From Saccharopolyspora shandongensis (lineage in GTDB: Bacteria; Actinomycetota; Actinomycetes; Mycobacteriales; Pseudonocardiaceae): a stretch of DNA of 64,000 bases. The notes beneath the pieces were generated by a model, which was given only the letters and a program-made list of their open reading frames with translations, did no database searches and had not been told where the DNA came from. The translations under genes were made by a program, and so were the position numbers. Location: the NCBI RefSeq assembly GCF_900106995.1, contig NZ_FNOK01000002.1, forward strand, positions 236,055-300,054, written 5' to 3'. Of this stretch, positions 17,073 through 26,494 are shown piece after piece; the stretch's first letter is position 1; the number at the start of each line of letters is the position of its first letter.

Positions 17073-17181
17073 AAAACACAATCGAGCGGCCCTAGACGTG
17101 GTAGTCGTCACCGCTGGTGGCGGCCGGGGGCCCGGCCTGCCCTGAACGGCGCATGGAGCAGCCGTCGTCGACACGTACTCT

Positions 17182-17592
17182 GTGGGCGTGCGGACCCAAC
17201 GGCAAGTGGTCGACTACGCGTTGCAGCGCCGAGCGCTGCTCGCGCAGGTCCACGCTGGCCGCGTCGGGGTGATGGAGGTCTGCGACGCCGACCCGTACCT
17301 GCTGCGGGCGGCGAAATTCCATGGTGAGCCGAGCGGGGTGACCTGCCCGGTGTGCCGGAAGGAACCGTTGACCCTGGTGTCCTGGGTCTTCGGCGACGCC
17401 CTCAAGCACGCGTCCGGAACGGCGCGGGCCCCCGAGGAGCTCGACCGGATGGCGGCCATGTTCGAGGAGTTCAACGTCTACGTCGTAGAGGTATGCCGCA
17501 CATGTAACTGGAACCACCTCGTGCAGTCGTACGTCCTCGGGACTGATGGGTTGAACAACAGCCGGTCCCGGCGCAAGACTGCAGCGGAGTGA
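17182..17592 (+). CDS. DUF5318 protein with zinc-ribbon cysteines
   Basis: A 136 aa protein matching in size and position the conserved gene Rv0049 between padR and ponA1 in M. tuberculosis. It has two cysteine pairs, CPVC at about 55-58 and CRTC at about 108-111, that together could bind one zinc. The motif QVVDYALQRRALLAQVHAG at the N-terminus is typical. The start is GTG at 17182 or 17188; no clear ribosome-binding site separates them. The role is not established; its persistent linkage to the PBP gene suggests a part in envelope growth (inference). Confidence 0.85.
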   Translation: MGVRTQRQVVDYALQRRALLAQVHAGRVGVMEVCDADPYLLRAAKFHGEPSGVTCPVCRKEPLTLVSWVFGDALKHASGTARAPEELDRMAAMFEEFNVYVVEVCRTCNWNHLVQSYVLGTDGLNNSRSRRKTAAE

Positions 17593-17694
17593 CAGCGGTC
17601 GTGACCCCGAACGCGATCGCGCGCCCGGTGCGGCGCAACCCCGACGTGAACGCATCACACGGCGTCCGACGACGCCTGTCCTGGAGGCCCACTC

Positions 17695-20600
17695 GTGAAC
17701 GACGAGCGTGACGACCCCACTCGAGGGCGCCACTCACGGCATCCGCACCCCGACGGTCGAGGCACGCCACCCCCGCCACCTGGGCCTCCGCGCCCCGGTG
17801 ACCAGGCACGCCCCCCGCAGCGCCCGGCACCCGGCCCGCCGCCGGGCCCGCCAGGTGCGGGTGCCCCGGCATGGCCGGGTGACGAGCCGCGATCAGGCGG
17901 CCCCGGCCCGCGGTCGGCGCCGCCGAACCCGCCGGGCAACCGGCGGCCGGGTGCGGACCGCAGCTCGGAGGAAACGCAGCAGCACGCCCCGGTGCCGCCG
18001 CCCGGCCAGCCCATGAAGTGGCCGGAAGCGGAGCCGCCGCAGGAGCAGACCGGCGCGTGGACGCCGTCGTTCGACGATGACGACGATGACGACTCGCCGC
18101 TGGGCAAGCGGCTCAGCGGGGACTCCCGCGAACCCGACGACGACGGCGGGCGCAAGCTCGACCTGCCGACCACGTACACCCAGGTGCCGCCGAACGCCGG
18201 ACGGCAGGGGCCGCCACCGCCGCCGCCAGGCGCGCAGCAGGGTCGGCAAGGCCCACCGCCGCCCCCGCCGGGACCGCCGCCAGGGCGGCCGCCGCAGCCG
18301 CCAGGCGAGCAGCCGACGCAGAACATCCCGCAGACCCCGGCGGACGATCGCGACAGCGATCGACGCCGGGCCGGTGGTGCTGCCGCGGCGGGAGCCGCCG
18401 CAGGCGGGATCGCCGGGGCGGCCGCAGGCGCCGGGATGGCAGGCGCCGCCGGTGCGGGCGCGGCCGGAGCCGGAGGCGCGGCCGGTGCGGGCGCGGCCGG
18501 AGCCGGAGGCGCGGCCGGTGGAGCCGCCATGGGCGCCGCAGGCGCGGCGGCGGGAGCCGCCGGTGGGCCGAAGGGCGGTGCCGGTGGCGGCGGGGGCGTA
18601 GCCCCCGAGCCGCAGCTGCTCACGCACCAGGAGCAGGGGAACTACAACTACTACGCCGACGACTACGGCGACGACCCGTACGGCGGGCACGACGGGGATG
18701 ATCGGAATGGCGACGACTTCGATGATCGCGGCCGCGATCTCGACGACCGGTACCGGGATGACGACTTCCACGCCGGCCCGGACGACATCCCCGACCCGGA
18801 CGACGAAATGAGCGCCCGCCAAGCGAAGCGCAGTCGGCTCTGGCAGCGTGTCCGCCGGTCCTGCTACGTCGCCGCGGCCTTAGCCGTCCTGGTGCCGACC
18901 GCGGTGTTCATCTACGGCTACATCGCCTGGGATCCGCCGAGCGAGGCTGCGGTGATGAGCAAGACCCGGCCGATCGAGCTGAAGTACGCGGACGGTTCGC
19001 CGATGGGGCGCATCGAGCCGGACGGCTCGGCGGAGGTCGTGCACGACATCAGCGAGGTCTCGGTGGCGATGCAGAACGCCACCATGGCGGCCGAGGACGC
19101 CAGCTTCCGCACCAACCCCGGCTTCGACTTCAACGGCATCGTGCGGTCGGTCTACTACCTGGCGACCGGTTCCGGCGTCGGTGGTGGCTCCACGATCACC
19201 CAGCAGTTCCTCAAGCTGGACCAGGACCTCAAGAAGGACCCGACCTACGTCCGCAAGATCAAAGAGGTCGTCCTGGCGTTCAAGCTGACGAACAACCAGA
19301 GCAAAGACAACATCATGCTCGCCTACATGAACACGGCCGACTACGGCCGCGGTGCGAACGGCATCACGGCCGCGGCGCGGGCCTACTTCGGCAAGAAGCC
19401 GAGCGAGCTCAACGCGGCCGAGGCCGCCGTGCTCGCCGGCGTGGTGCAGACGCCCTACGGCAAGAACAGCAACGACCCGGGCCTGAACCCGGAGAAGGCC
19501 GAGAAGCGCTGGGACTACGTCGTCGGGCAGATGGCGGAGAACGGCTTCATCACCTCGGCGGAGAAGGCGTCCATGAAGATGCCGCAGACCCTGCCGCGGT
19601 TGGAGTGGAAGACCAACAGCAGGTTGACGCCGGAGCAGGACGCCATCTACAAGGCCATCTTGGCCGAGCTGGAGCCCAAGGGTCTGAGCGAGAGCGAGCT
19701 GTCCCGCGGCGGCTACGTGATCAAGACGACCATCGATCCGGGCGCGCAGCAGAAGGCCGAGCAGGCCGTGCAGGACGTGATGGGTTCCCAGCCGGAGACG
19801 CTCCGCACCTCGCTGGTCGCGGTCGACCCGGAGAACGGTGAGGTCCGGGCGTACTACGGGTCCAAGAAGCAGAACGGCGACCTGGACTGGGCCAGCACGA
19901 TCCAGGAACCGGGCTCGTCGTTCAAGCCGTTCGCGGTGATCGCCGGCCTGGAGAGCGGCAAGGGCATCGGCGAGTACTACGACGGCAGCGGCCCCCAGAC
20001 GATCGCCGGGCACAAGTTCGACAACGCGCCCGGCGTCCGCTGCGACGACCCGACGCACTGCGGTATCCGCGAGGCGATGACCAAGTCCGTCAACACCGTG
20101 TTCGTCAACATGGCGGCCGATTTCGGGCCGAAGAAGGTGGCCGACGCCGCTTACCAGGCGGGCATTCCGGAGTCGACGAAGCTGGAAAGCCCCGGCGGGG
20201 CCGTCGAGGCCGGTATCGCGCTGGGCATGTACCGGGTGCTCCCGCAGGACATGGCGGCCGCGTACGGCTCGTTCGTCAACGGCGGCAACAAGGTTCCGGC
20301 GCACTTCGTGAAGGAGGCCATCAGCCCCGAGACCGGTGCGTTCGACCTCAAGATCCCGGAGCCTGAGCCCGCCTACGGCAGCGCGTCGGAGAGCAAGGAC
20401 ATCGCCTACAACGTCTCGCAGTCGATGCTGGAGGTCGCCGAGCACTCGAAGGTCCCGCTGGCCGGCAACCGGCCCGTGGTGTCCAAGACCGGTACCCACC
20501 AGTGGCTGAACACCACGAAGAACAAGAACGCCTGGATGATCGGCGCGGTGCCGCAGATCTCCACCGCGGTGGCGATTCAGAACGACGACGGCGGCCCGCA

Positions 20601-20967
20601 ACCGCTGGCCGACTCGACCGGCGCGAGCTTCTACGGCGGCAGCTGGCCCGCCAAGGTGTGGAAGAAGTTCATGGATTCCTACCTGCAGGGCAAGAAGGTC
20701 GAGGAGTTCCCGAAGGGCGACTCGATCGGGCAGTTCGCGGACGTCCCGCCGCCTCCGCCGCCGACCACGGAGCCGCCGCCGACGACGTCGCAGCCGCCGA
20801 CCTCGCCGCAGACCGAGACCAGCGAGCCGGACGAGCCGACCACCAGCAAGGAGCGGCCCGGCCACTGCAGTTGGCTCGACCCGAACTGCAACGACAGCGG
20901 TGGCGGCGGTAATTCCGGCGACGGACCGCCGAACGTCGCACCGACCAGGACGAAGCCGAACGGATAG
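17695..20967 (+). CDS. ponA: Class A penicillin-binding protein (transglycosylase/transpeptidase), long N-terminal tail
   Basis: Polymerises and cross-links peptidoglycan at the outer face of the membrane. At 1090 aa it is longer than usual because of a cytoplasmic tail of about 390 residues: proline-rich (1-210), an Ala/Gly low-complexity run (about 222-302), and a very acidic Asp-rich stretch (310-370). One membrane segment (about 390-412) follows. The GT51 domain has AAEDASFRTNPGFD (catalytic Glu at about 467) and GGSTITQQFLK. The transpeptidase domain has SSFK (Ser about 741), SVN and SKTGTHQW (K about 931). A Pro/Thr-rich tail ends the protein. CTGGAGG precedes the GTG start. It corresponds to PonA1 (Rv0050). 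Confidence 0.96.
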   Translation: MNDERDDPTRGRHSRHPHPDGRGTPPPPPGPPRPGDQARPPQRPAPGPPPGPPGAGAPAWPGDEPRSGGPGPRSAPPNPPGNRRPGADRSSEETQQHAPVPPPGQPMKWPEAEPPQEQTGAWTPSFDDDDDDDSPLGKRLSGDSREPDDDGGRKLDLPTTYTQVPPNAGRQGPPPPPPGAQQGRQGPPPPPPGPPPGRPPQPPGEQPTQNIPQTPADDRDSDRRRAGGAAAAGAAAGGIAGAAAGAGMAGAAGAGAAGAGGAAGAGAAGAGGAAGGAAMGAAGAAAGAAGGPKGGAGGGGGVAPEPQLLTHQEQGNYNYYADDYGDDPYGGHDGDDRNGDDFDDRGRDLDDRYRDDDFHAGPDDIPDPDDEMSARQAKRSRLWQRVRRSCYVAAALAVLVPTAVFIYGYIAWDPPSEAAVMSKTRPIELKYADGSPMGRIEPDGSAEVVHDISEVSVAMQNATMAAEDASFRTNPGFDFNGIVRSVYYLATGSGVGGGSTITQQFLKLDQDLKKDPTYVRKIKEVVLAFKLTNNQSKDNIMLAYMNTADYGRGANGITAAARAYFGKKPSELNAAEAAVLAGVVQTPYGKNSNDPGLNPEKAEKRWDYVVGQMAENGFITSAEKASMKMPQTLPRLEWKTNSRLTPEQDAIYKAILAELEPKGLSESELSRGGYVIKTTIDPGAQQKAEQAVQDVMGSQPETLRTSLVAVDPENGEVRAYYGSKKQNGDLDWASTIQEPGSSFKPFAVIAGLESGKGIGEYYDGSGPQTIAGHKFDNAPGVRCDDPTHCGIREAMTKSVNTVFVNMAADFGPKKVADAAYQAGIPESTKLESPGGAVEAGIALGMYRVLPQDMAAAYGSFVNGGNKVPAHFVKEAISPETGAFDLKIPEPEPAYGSASESKDIAYNVSQSMLEVAEHSKVPLAGNRPVVSKTGTHQWLNTTKNKNAWMIGAVPQISTAVAIQNDDGGPQPLADSTGASFYGGSWPAKVWKKFMDSYLQGKKVEEFPKGDSIGQFADVPPPPPPTTEPPPTTSQPPTSPQTETSEPDEPTTSKERPGHCSWLDPNCNDSGGGGNSGDGPPNVAPTRTKPNG
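18448..18513 (+). repeat. In-frame 33-bp tandem duplication inside ponA
   Basis: Two identical 33-bp units (18448-18480 and 18481-18513) encode an 11-residue Ala/Gly unit twice (AGAGAAGAGGA). They lie in the cytoplasmic low-complexity tail, where copy number is likely to vary between strains. Confidence 0.85.
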
Positions 20968-20981
20968 GACGCAGCACACCC

Positions 20982-21017
20982 GGAGGGGCACCCGCGAGAC
21001 GGCGGGTGCCCCTCCGC
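20982..21017. terminator. Terminator hairpin after ponA
   Basis: GGAGGGGCACCCGC pairs with GCGGGTGCCCCTCC across a short loop, beginning 15 bases after the ponA stop. It separates ponA from the glycosyltransferase gene that starts at 21046. Confidence 0.85.
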
Positions 21018-21045
21018 TTCGTCCGGCCCCAAGTAGCATCCGGGC

Positions 21046-22692
21046 GTGTCCACCTCGAACGAGCCCGGCAGCACCGAACCGACGCCGACCCCCGGCGGGC
21101 GCGCGAGTTCGGCGGTGGACAGCGATTCCCTCGACCCCGCTGATCGCGTCGCGCCGACCTGGACCGAGCCGATGGCGCAGAAGCTCAGCCGGCCCTTCGG
21201 CGGCCGCCTCGGGCGGCACGCGCAGGTCGGGCGCCAGTGGTTCTGGACGCCGCTGCGGGTGATCTTGTTCTTCGCGGTGCTGGTGCTGGCCGCGTCCTGG
21301 CTGTTCAAGGCGCCCTGCCAGGTCACCTACGACACCGGCAACGGGCCGCAGCTGGACTGGCGGAACAGCAAGCAGTACACCGCCATGTGCTACACCGACA
21401 TCATCCCGCGCTACGGCATGGGCGATCTCGCGCCGGACGACGCGTTCCCGTACAAGACGGCCTGGCTGGAGAACGCCGGCACGCCGCAGGAGAAGGTCCG
21501 GTACATGGAGTACCCGGTGCTGACCGGGTTGTTCCAGTGGGTCAACGCGCGGGCCGCGGACGGTTGGGCGACCCTGGCGGGCTTCGGCTGGCTGCCGGCC
21601 GGCCTGACCAGCGTGCTGTACTTCAACATCTCGGCGTTCTGGCTGGCCGCGGCCTGGTTGGTGACGATCTGGGCGCTGGTGCTGCTGTCCCGCCGGCGGG
21701 TCTGGGACGCCGCGCTGGCCGCCGTGTCGCCGCTGGTCTTCGTGCACGTCTTCACCAATTTCGACGCCCTGGCCACGGCTTTCGGCACCGCCGGCCTGCT
21801 CGCGTGGGCGCGGCGCAGGCCGGTGCTCGCAGGGGTGCTGATCGGGCTCGGCGGCGCGGCGAAGCTCTACCCGCTGTTCTTCCTCGGCCCGCTGCTGGTG
21901 CTGGCCTGGCGCGCCGGGAAGACGGCGGACGCGCTGCGCTCGGTGCTGGCCGCCGCGCTGGCCTGGCTGGTGGTCAACGTGCCGGTGCTCGTGCTCTACC
22001 CGGAGGGTTGGCGGGAGTTCTTCCGGCTCAACAACGAACGCCCGGCAGATCCGGACTCGCTGTACAACGTGCTGATGTACTTCACCGGCTGGGCGGGTTT
22101 CGACGGCCCGCTGCGGGACGGTGCCACGCCGACGGTGCTGAACGCGGTCAGTCTCGCCCTGTTCCTCGTCGCCTGCCTCGGCGTCGGGTGGCTGGCGCTG
22201 GCCGCGCCGACCCGGCCGCGGCTGGCGCAGCTGTGCTTCCTGGTGGTCGCGGCGTTCCTGCTGACCAACAAGGTGTGGAGCCCGCAGTACTCGCTCTGGC
22301 TGGTGCCGTTGGCGGTGCTGGCCATTCCGCGCTGGCGGCTGCTGCTGACCTGGATGATCGTCGACGCCGCGGTGTGGGCGCCGCGGATGTACTACTACCT
22401 CGGCACCGGCAACAAGGGCCTGCCGGAGGGCTGGTTCCTGGGCGCGGTGGTGATCCGCGACGCGATGGTCGTCGCGCTGTGCGTGCTGGTCGTCCAGGAG
22501 ATCGTGCGGCCGGAGCGGGACAAGATCCGCGCGGCGCTCGCGATGCGGGGCGGGCGCGAGCCGGGCGCGATCGACGACCCGTGCGGCGGCTTCCTGGACG
22601 GCACACGAGACCGATTCGTGTTACCCGGTGTCGCCCGCTGGGGTAAGGATCGGCCCGGACCGGGGACGCGCGCTTTAGCGTCGAGGCGGTGA
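21046..22692 (+). CDS. GT87-family (DUF2029) membrane glycosyltransferase, Rv0051-like
   Basis: A 548 aa protein with about 65 hydrophilic residues and then ten or so membrane segments. It has the GT-C type loop with acidic residues ([29 protein letters not shown]), and later [18 protein letters not shown] and [19 protein letters not shown], typical of polyprenyl-sugar-dependent mannosyl- or arabinosyl-type transferases. The position straight after ponA matches Rv0051. The start is GTG. It probably adds a sugar to a lipid or cell-wall glycan on the outer face of the membrane; acceptor unknown. The C-terminal about 40 residues are hydrophilic and poorly conserved in type. Confidence 0.85.
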   Translation: MSTSNEPGSTEPTPTPGGRASSAVDSDSLDPADRVAPTWTEPMAQKLSRPFGGRLGRHAQVGRQWFWTPLRVILFFAVLVLAASWLFKAPCQVTYDTGNGPQLDWRNSKQYTAMCYTDIIPRYGMGDLAPDDAFPYKTAWLENAGTPQEKVRYMEYPVLTGLFQWVNARAADGWATLAGFGWLPAGLTSVLYFNISAFWLAAAWLVTIWALVLLSRRRVWDAALAAVSPLVFVHVFTNFDALATAFGTAGLLAWARRRPVLAGVLIGLGGAAKLYPLFFLGPLLVLAWRAGKTADALRSVLAAALAWLVVNVPVLVLYPEGWREFFRLNNERPADPDSLYNVLMYFTGWAGFDGPLRDGATPTVLNAVSLALFLVACLGVGWLALAAPTRPRLAQLCFLVVAAFLLTNKVWSPQYSLWLVPLAVLAIPRWRLLLTWMIVDAAVWAPRMYYYLGTGNKGLPEGWFLGAVVIRDAMVVALCVLVVQEIVRPERDKIRAALAMRGGREPGAIDDPCGGFLDGTRDRFVLPGVARWGKDRPGPGTRALASRR

Positions 22693-22722
22693 TCTTCCGC
22701 CCCTGATGGAGGTGCTTCGCCG

Positions 22723-23139
22723 ATGGTCGGCCGACGATCCCGCACCCTGGTGCTCACCGCGGCGGCCGTGCTGGCCGCGCCCGCCGCGCCCGCCGCGCCC
22801 GCGTCGGCCGAGACGTCGCCGGGTGTGCTGGAAGTCCGCCTGGGCGAAGCGACCTGCCATGACCTGTCGCCGCTCACCGCGACGTTCCCGTGGTTGAGCG
22901 CGTTCTTCCCCGGTGACCTGAGCGCGTCGCCGCTGGTCCGCTACGAGATCCGCGGCGCTGCGGACGGGTACGTGCCGTTCGAGGTGACCGTCGACGGCGA
23001 GCCGCGCGCCGTCGGGACGGTCGGTCGCGGCGGCCTGGTCTCGGCGCAGGTCCCGCTGACCAACGAGAAGGCGACCGAGGTCGTGGTGACCTCCGGGCGG
23101 CAGGTCCTGGCGGACCGCACCTACCACGCCCGCTGCTGA
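22723..23139 (+). CDS. Small secreted protein of unknown function (138 aa)
   Basis: The ATG follows GGAGGTG. Residues 1-28 form a signal peptide with an Ala/Pro repeat (APAAPAAPASA). The mature domain of about 110 residues has two cysteines, one near its N-terminus (EATCHDL) and one as the last residue (YHARC), which would clamp the domain with a disulphide. The pattern VRYEIRGAADGYVPFEVTVDGE and TEVVVTSGRQVLADRTYHA suggests a small beta-sandwich. I do not recognise a named family. It stands 30 bases after the glycosyltransferase gene and may be co-transcribed with it. Confidence 0.72.
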   Translation: MVGRRSRTLVLTAAAVLAAPAAPAAPASAETSPGVLEVRLGEATCHDLSPLTATFPWLSAFFPGDLSASPLVRYEIRGAADGYVPFEVTVDGEPRAVGTVGRGGLVSAQVPLTNEKATEVVVTSGRQVLADRTYHARC

Positions 23140-23157
23140 TCGACCCGCCGAAAGAGA

Positions 23158-23191
23158 GGTGCCCGCCCGGGTCCCCCGCCGGGCGGGCACC
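23158..23191. terminator. Terminator hairpin after the small secreted protein
   Basis: GGTGCCCGCCCGG on the left pairs with CCGGGCGGGCACC on the right with a short C-rich loop. It begins 19 bases after the stop codon at 23139 and separates the gene from the PspC gene. Confidence 0.85.
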
Positions 23192-23311
23192 GGCGCTTCC
23201 GGCGTAGGACTGCGGGCGGACGGGGCGTCAGCCTGCGGTCGGATCCGGTTCAGGGGGATCTCGGGGTCGTTCCCTGACGTATCGCGGCACCGCCTCGGCG
23301 AGCATTGAGGC

Positions 23312-23503
23312 ATGACGACGTACCGCATGGCACTGTCCCGGCCGAGCGACAAGGCGATGATCGCGGGGGTGTGCGCCGGTCTGGCCGACCGGTTCGGGAT
23401 GAAGCCGTTCACCGTCCGCCTGCTGTTCCTGCTGTCCTGCCTGCTGCCCGGCCCGCAGTTCGTGATCTACATCGTGCTCTGGGTCCTGATCCCGAAGCGC
23501 TGA
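23312..23503 (+). CDS. PspC-domain small membrane protein
   Basis: A 63 aa protein that is almost all PspC domain: a basic start, AMIAGVCAGLADRFGMKPFTVRLLFLL, and a second hydrophobic stretch FVIYIVLWVLIPKR at the end. PspC proteins sit in the inner membrane and take part in envelope-stress responses or small toxin/antitoxin-like roles, though stand-alone short forms in actinobacteria are poorly understood. The ATG at 23312 is preceded by TTGAGG. It faces the ABC permease gene tail to tail with only 28 bases between them. Confidence 0.9.
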   Translation: MTTYRMALSRPSDKAMIAGVCAGLADRFGMKPFTVRLLFLLSCLLPGPQFVIYIVLWVLIPKR

Positions 23504-23531
23504 CCCTGCCGCGAAATCGGCGGTACCGCCG

Positions 23532-24179
23532 CTAGGCGCGGCGGACGCACCAGGCCGTGACCAGCAGCGTGCTGGCGGCCAGGCCGAAGGCGGCGACGAG
23601 CGCGGACCGCACGAGCAGCGCGGCGCTCGTCGCGTCCGCGCTCAGCGCCAGCAGCAGTGGGAACGCCAGCGGAATCCACTTCGCCAGCAAGGTGATCGCG
23701 AACAGCGCCGCCGCCGCGATCACCGTGTACCCGATGCGGCGGACGACCAGTCCGGAGCACGGCAGGGCCACGGCGATGCCGAACGCGGCGCACGCGACGT
23801 GCGCCAGCACGCCGATGCCGAGATCGCCCGGCGGGTGGTCGAGCCCGTGCGAGATCTCCGCCCAGGCAACGGAAAGCACCGCGAGCCCGATCGAGCAGCA
23901 CAGCACCGCCAGCACGACGCCGACCAGCATCCGGGCCATCGATCCGGCGTGTGCGCGGGTGACCGTGCGCTGCACGACGTCCTCCACGTCGACCAGCGCG
24001 ATCGTCAACCAGCCCGCCACGACCAGCAATCCCGCCGCGGTCACCGCGAAACCGGGCAGCGCCGGGCCGTCGTTGTTGCTGTAGAAAACGGCCAGCAACC
24101 CGATGTAGAGCAGCACCGGCGGCAGGTAGCGCTGCGAGTGGCCGAGGATGGCCAGCTGGTAGCGGATCAGCGGGATCAC
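23532..24179 (-). CDS. ABC-2-like transporter permease
   Basis: A 215 aa membrane protein with six hydrophobic segments, starting at a GTG that overlaps the stop of the ATPase gene (GTGA), so the two are coupled. It starts IPLIRYQLAILGHSQRYLPPVLLY, a pattern seen at the start of ABC-2 permeases. The middle has DVEDVVQRTVTRAHAGS, likely a cytoplasmic loop that contacts the ATPase. The exported substrate is unknown; ABC pairs of this simple type often move peptides or antibiotics. Longer upstream frames over this region are out of phase with real coding and were not used. Confidence 0.8.
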   Translation of the reverse strand: MIPLIRYQLAILGHSQRYLPPVLLYIGLLAVFYSNNDGPALPGFAVTAAGLLVVAGWLTIALVDVEDVVQRTVTRAHAGSMARMLVGVVLAVLCCSIGLAVLSVAWAEISHGLDHPPGDLGIGVLAHVACAAFGIAVALPCSGLVVRRIGYTVIAAAALFAITLLAKWIPLAFPLLLALSADATSAALLVRSALVAAFGLAASTLLVTAWCVRRA

Positions 24180-24979
24180 CGCGAGGCCACCGAGAGCACC
24201 GCGCAACCCTGCTGGATCGCCTTGAGCAGCAAGGATTCCCGAGCTTCCACGGTCACCACCAGCGTCACGTCCAGATGGCCCGGCCGCACCGCCTGCACGC
24301 CGGGCTGCGCCGCCCAGTCGACGGATTCGCCGTCGCACAACACGATCCGGCAAGTCTCGACCTCGGCTTCGAGCGGTTCGAGGCGCCCGTCGGCGAGCCG
24401 GTGCGAGCGGGTGGCCAGCGCCCGCACCGCTTCCGGGCGATGGTCGGTGAACACGACGGCCGTGCCCGCCGCCGCGACCTCGCCGATCACCTCGGTGAGC
24501 ACGCCGCGCGAGTCCGGATCCAGGCCCGACCACGGTTCGTCCAGCACCAGGAGCTCGGGATCGCACAGCAGCGCCTGCGCGATCCCGACCTTCTGCGCGT
24601 TGCCCTTCGACAGGTCGCGTAGCGGGGTGTCCGGGCCGCCGGCGAGCGCGAAGCGGTCGAGCCAGCCGTCGGCCCGAGCCGTGGCATCCACAGTGGACAG
24701 TCCGCCGATCCGGCCCAGGTGGCGGAGGTAGGCGCGGGCGCTCATCCGCTGCCGAGCGGGAAACCGGTCCGGCACGTACCCGATGCGCGGGCGTCCGCTG
24801 ACGGTGCCGCCGGACGGCCGCGAGATCCCGGCCAGGATGCGCAGCAGCGTCGACTTCCCGGACCCGTTGGCGCCCAAGATGCCCACGGCCGCACCGGCCG
24901 GCACGTCGAGGTCAACGCCCCGAAGCACTGACCGGGCCCCATGGCGCTTGGTAACGCCCGAAAGCTCCCGAACCGCCAC
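24176..24979 (-). CDS. ABC transporter ATP-binding protein
   Basis: A 267 aa ATPase partner of the permease at 23532. It has Walker A GANGSGKST, the Q-loop region replaced by YVPDRFPAR, the signature LSKGNAQKVGIAQALL, Walker B LLVLDEPWSGLD and the H-loop DHRPE. The layout, with a C-terminal extension of about 60 residues after the ATPase core, is that of exporters. I prefer the GTG at 24979, which has GAGGGG before it; an ATG at 25006 is the alternative. The gene starts about 50 bases after the M20 peptidase ends, on the same strand, so the three may form one transcript. Confidence 0.9.
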   Translation of the reverse strand: MAVRELSGVTKRHGARSVLRGVDLDVPAGAAVGILGANGSGKSTLLRILAGISRPSGGTVSGRPRIGYVPDRFPARQRMSARAYLRHLGRIGGLSTVDATARADGWLDRFALAGGPDTPLRDLSKGNAQKVGIAQALLCDPELLVLDEPWSGLDPDSRGVLTEVIGEVAAAGTAVVFTDHRPEAVRALATRSHRLADGRLEPLEAEVETCRIVLCDGESVDWAAQPGVQAVRPGHLDVTLVVTVEARESLLLKAIQQGCAVLSVASR

Positions 24980-25026
24980 GCCCGTCCCCTCGAAAGTCGT
25001 CCGCATCCGCCGACGCGAGATTTCGG

Positions 25027-26442
25027 TCAGCGGCGGGCGTGGGCGTCGAGGACGTAGGCGATGGCCGAGGTGACCTTGGCCGCGAAGGCCAGGTGCAGCG
25101 ACTCGTCCGGCACGTGCGCGTTGCTGTCCGGGCCGAGCGCGCCGGTCACCACGAACTGGGCGTCCGGGTAGGCGTTGTGCAGCAGGCCCATGAACGGGAT
25201 CGAGCCGCCGAGGCCCATCGTCCGCCAGCCCGCGCCGAACACCTCGTCGCTCGCCTGGTCCAGCACCGCCGCCAGCCACGGCGCGAGGTCGGGCGCGTTC
25301 CAGCCCAGCCCGGTCTCGGCGTGCCCGAAGGTCACCTTCGCGCCGTAGGGCACGTCGGTGGTCAGCCGCTCCTGGACCGCGCGGATCGCGGCCTCCGGGT
25401 CGGCGGTCGGCGGCAGCCGGAAGCTCAGCAGCACCGTCGTGTAGGGCCGCAGCACGTTGCCCGCGTCCGCGGGCTTCGGCAGCCCGTCGGCGCCGATCAC
25501 CGAGAGCGTCGGCCGCCAGGTGCTGTTCAGGGCGAGCTCGACCTCGTCCTCGTCGACCGGGCGCAGCCCCTCCGGCCACGGCACGACGTTGCGCACCAGG
25601 CCGGGCACGGCCTCGATCGCGGCGCGCACCTCGGCGACCCGGTTCTCCGGGATCTGCACGGTCAGCTCGGGCACCAGGATCTCGCCGGTCGCGGAGTCCT
25701 CCAGCCGGTCCAGCAGCTCCCGCAGCACCCGGAACGAGCTGGGCGCGATGCCGCTGGCGATGCCGGAGTGCAGGCCGCTGTCGAGCACCTGCACCTTGAC
25801 CTCGAGCTGCACCATGCCGCGCAGCGAGTTCGTCAGCCACAGCCGGTCGTAGTCGCCCGCGCCGGAGTCCAGGCACACCACCAGCGACACGGCGCCGAGC
25901 CGGTCGGACAGGTGGTCCAGGTAGGCGGGCAGGTCGGGGCTGCCGGACTCCTCGCCGGTCTCCAGCAGCACCACGCAGCGCGCGTGCGCGCCGCCGTGCG
26001 CGCGGACCGCCTCGATGGCGGTGATCGCCGCGTACCCGGCGTAGCCGTCGTCGGCGGAGCCGCGGCCGTACAGCTGGCCGTCGCGGACCACCGGCGTCCA
26101 CGGCCCGAGGCCCTCGGACCAGCCGCCGACCGGCGGCTGCTTGTCGAGGTGGCCGTAGAGCAGCACCGTCTCGTCGGGCGCGCCCTCGCTGGCCGGGATG
26201 TCCACCAGGAGCAGCGGGGTGCGTTCCGGCAGCCGCACGACCTCGATGTTCGCGCCCGCGATGTCCCGCGCCGCGATCCACGCCCGCAGGTGCTCGATGG
26301 CGGCGTCGAGATGCCCGGAGGCGACCCACTCGGAGTCGAAGGAGGGCGAGATCGCCGGGATCTTCACCAGCTCGGAGAGGCTCGGCAGGACGGATTCGTC
26401 CCACGCCTGGTCAACGGTCTTCGCTACGGCTGCACGATCCAC
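25027..26442 (-). CDS. M20-family metallopeptidase (dipeptidase)
   Basis: A 471 aa cytoplasmic peptidase. The two-zinc site is visible: YGHLDKQP (H98, D100), GSADDG (D131 region), TGEESGSPD (E164-E165) and C-terminal SNAHVPDE. The lid domain lies between about residues 205 and 370. The closest described types are the M20 carnosinase-like and cytosolic nonspecific dipeptidases, which release amino acids from small peptides. The start is GTG. The exact substrate cannot be told. It lies head-on after the GPP34 group (same strand, 52 bases from the end of the frameshifted gene). Confidence 0.92.
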   Translation of the reverse strand: MDRAAVAKTVDQAWDESVLPSLSELVKIPAISPSFDSEWVASGHLDAAIEHLRAWIAARDIAGANIEVVRLPERTPLLLVDIPASEGAPDETVLLYGHLDKQPPVGGWSEGLGPWTPVVRDGQLYGRGSADDGYAGYAAITAIEAVRAHGGAHARCVVLLETGEESGSPDLPAYLDHLSDRLGAVSLVVCLDSGAGDYDRLWLTNSLRGMVQLEVKVQVLDSGLHSGIASGIAPSSFRVLRELLDRLEDSATGEILVPELTVQIPENRVAEVRAAIEAVPGLVRNVVPWPEGLRPVDEDEVELALNSTWRPTLSVIGADGLPKPADAGNVLRPYTTVLLSFRLPPTADPEAAIRAVQERLTTDVPYGAKVTFGHAETGLGWNAPDLAPWLAAVLDQASDEVFGAGWRTMGLGGSIPFMGLLHNAYPDAQFVVTGALGPDSNAHVPDESLHLAFAAKVTSAIAYVLDAHARR

Positions 26443-26494
26443 ACCGCGATCCTATGCCCGCTCCCACCTGGTCGTCGTGGATGGCCGGAACTGC

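Noticed and set aside
18880..21747. Very long minus-strand reading frame opposite ponA and the glycosyltransferase
   Set aside because: His/Arg/Val-rich composition typical of antisense frames in GC-rich DNA; ponA motifs fix the plus strand.
24176..26404. Single 742 aa minus-strand protein covering peptidase and ABC ATPase
   Set aside because: Its first two thirds are the wrong frame of the M20 gene, and only the last part encodes the ATPase with its own start.
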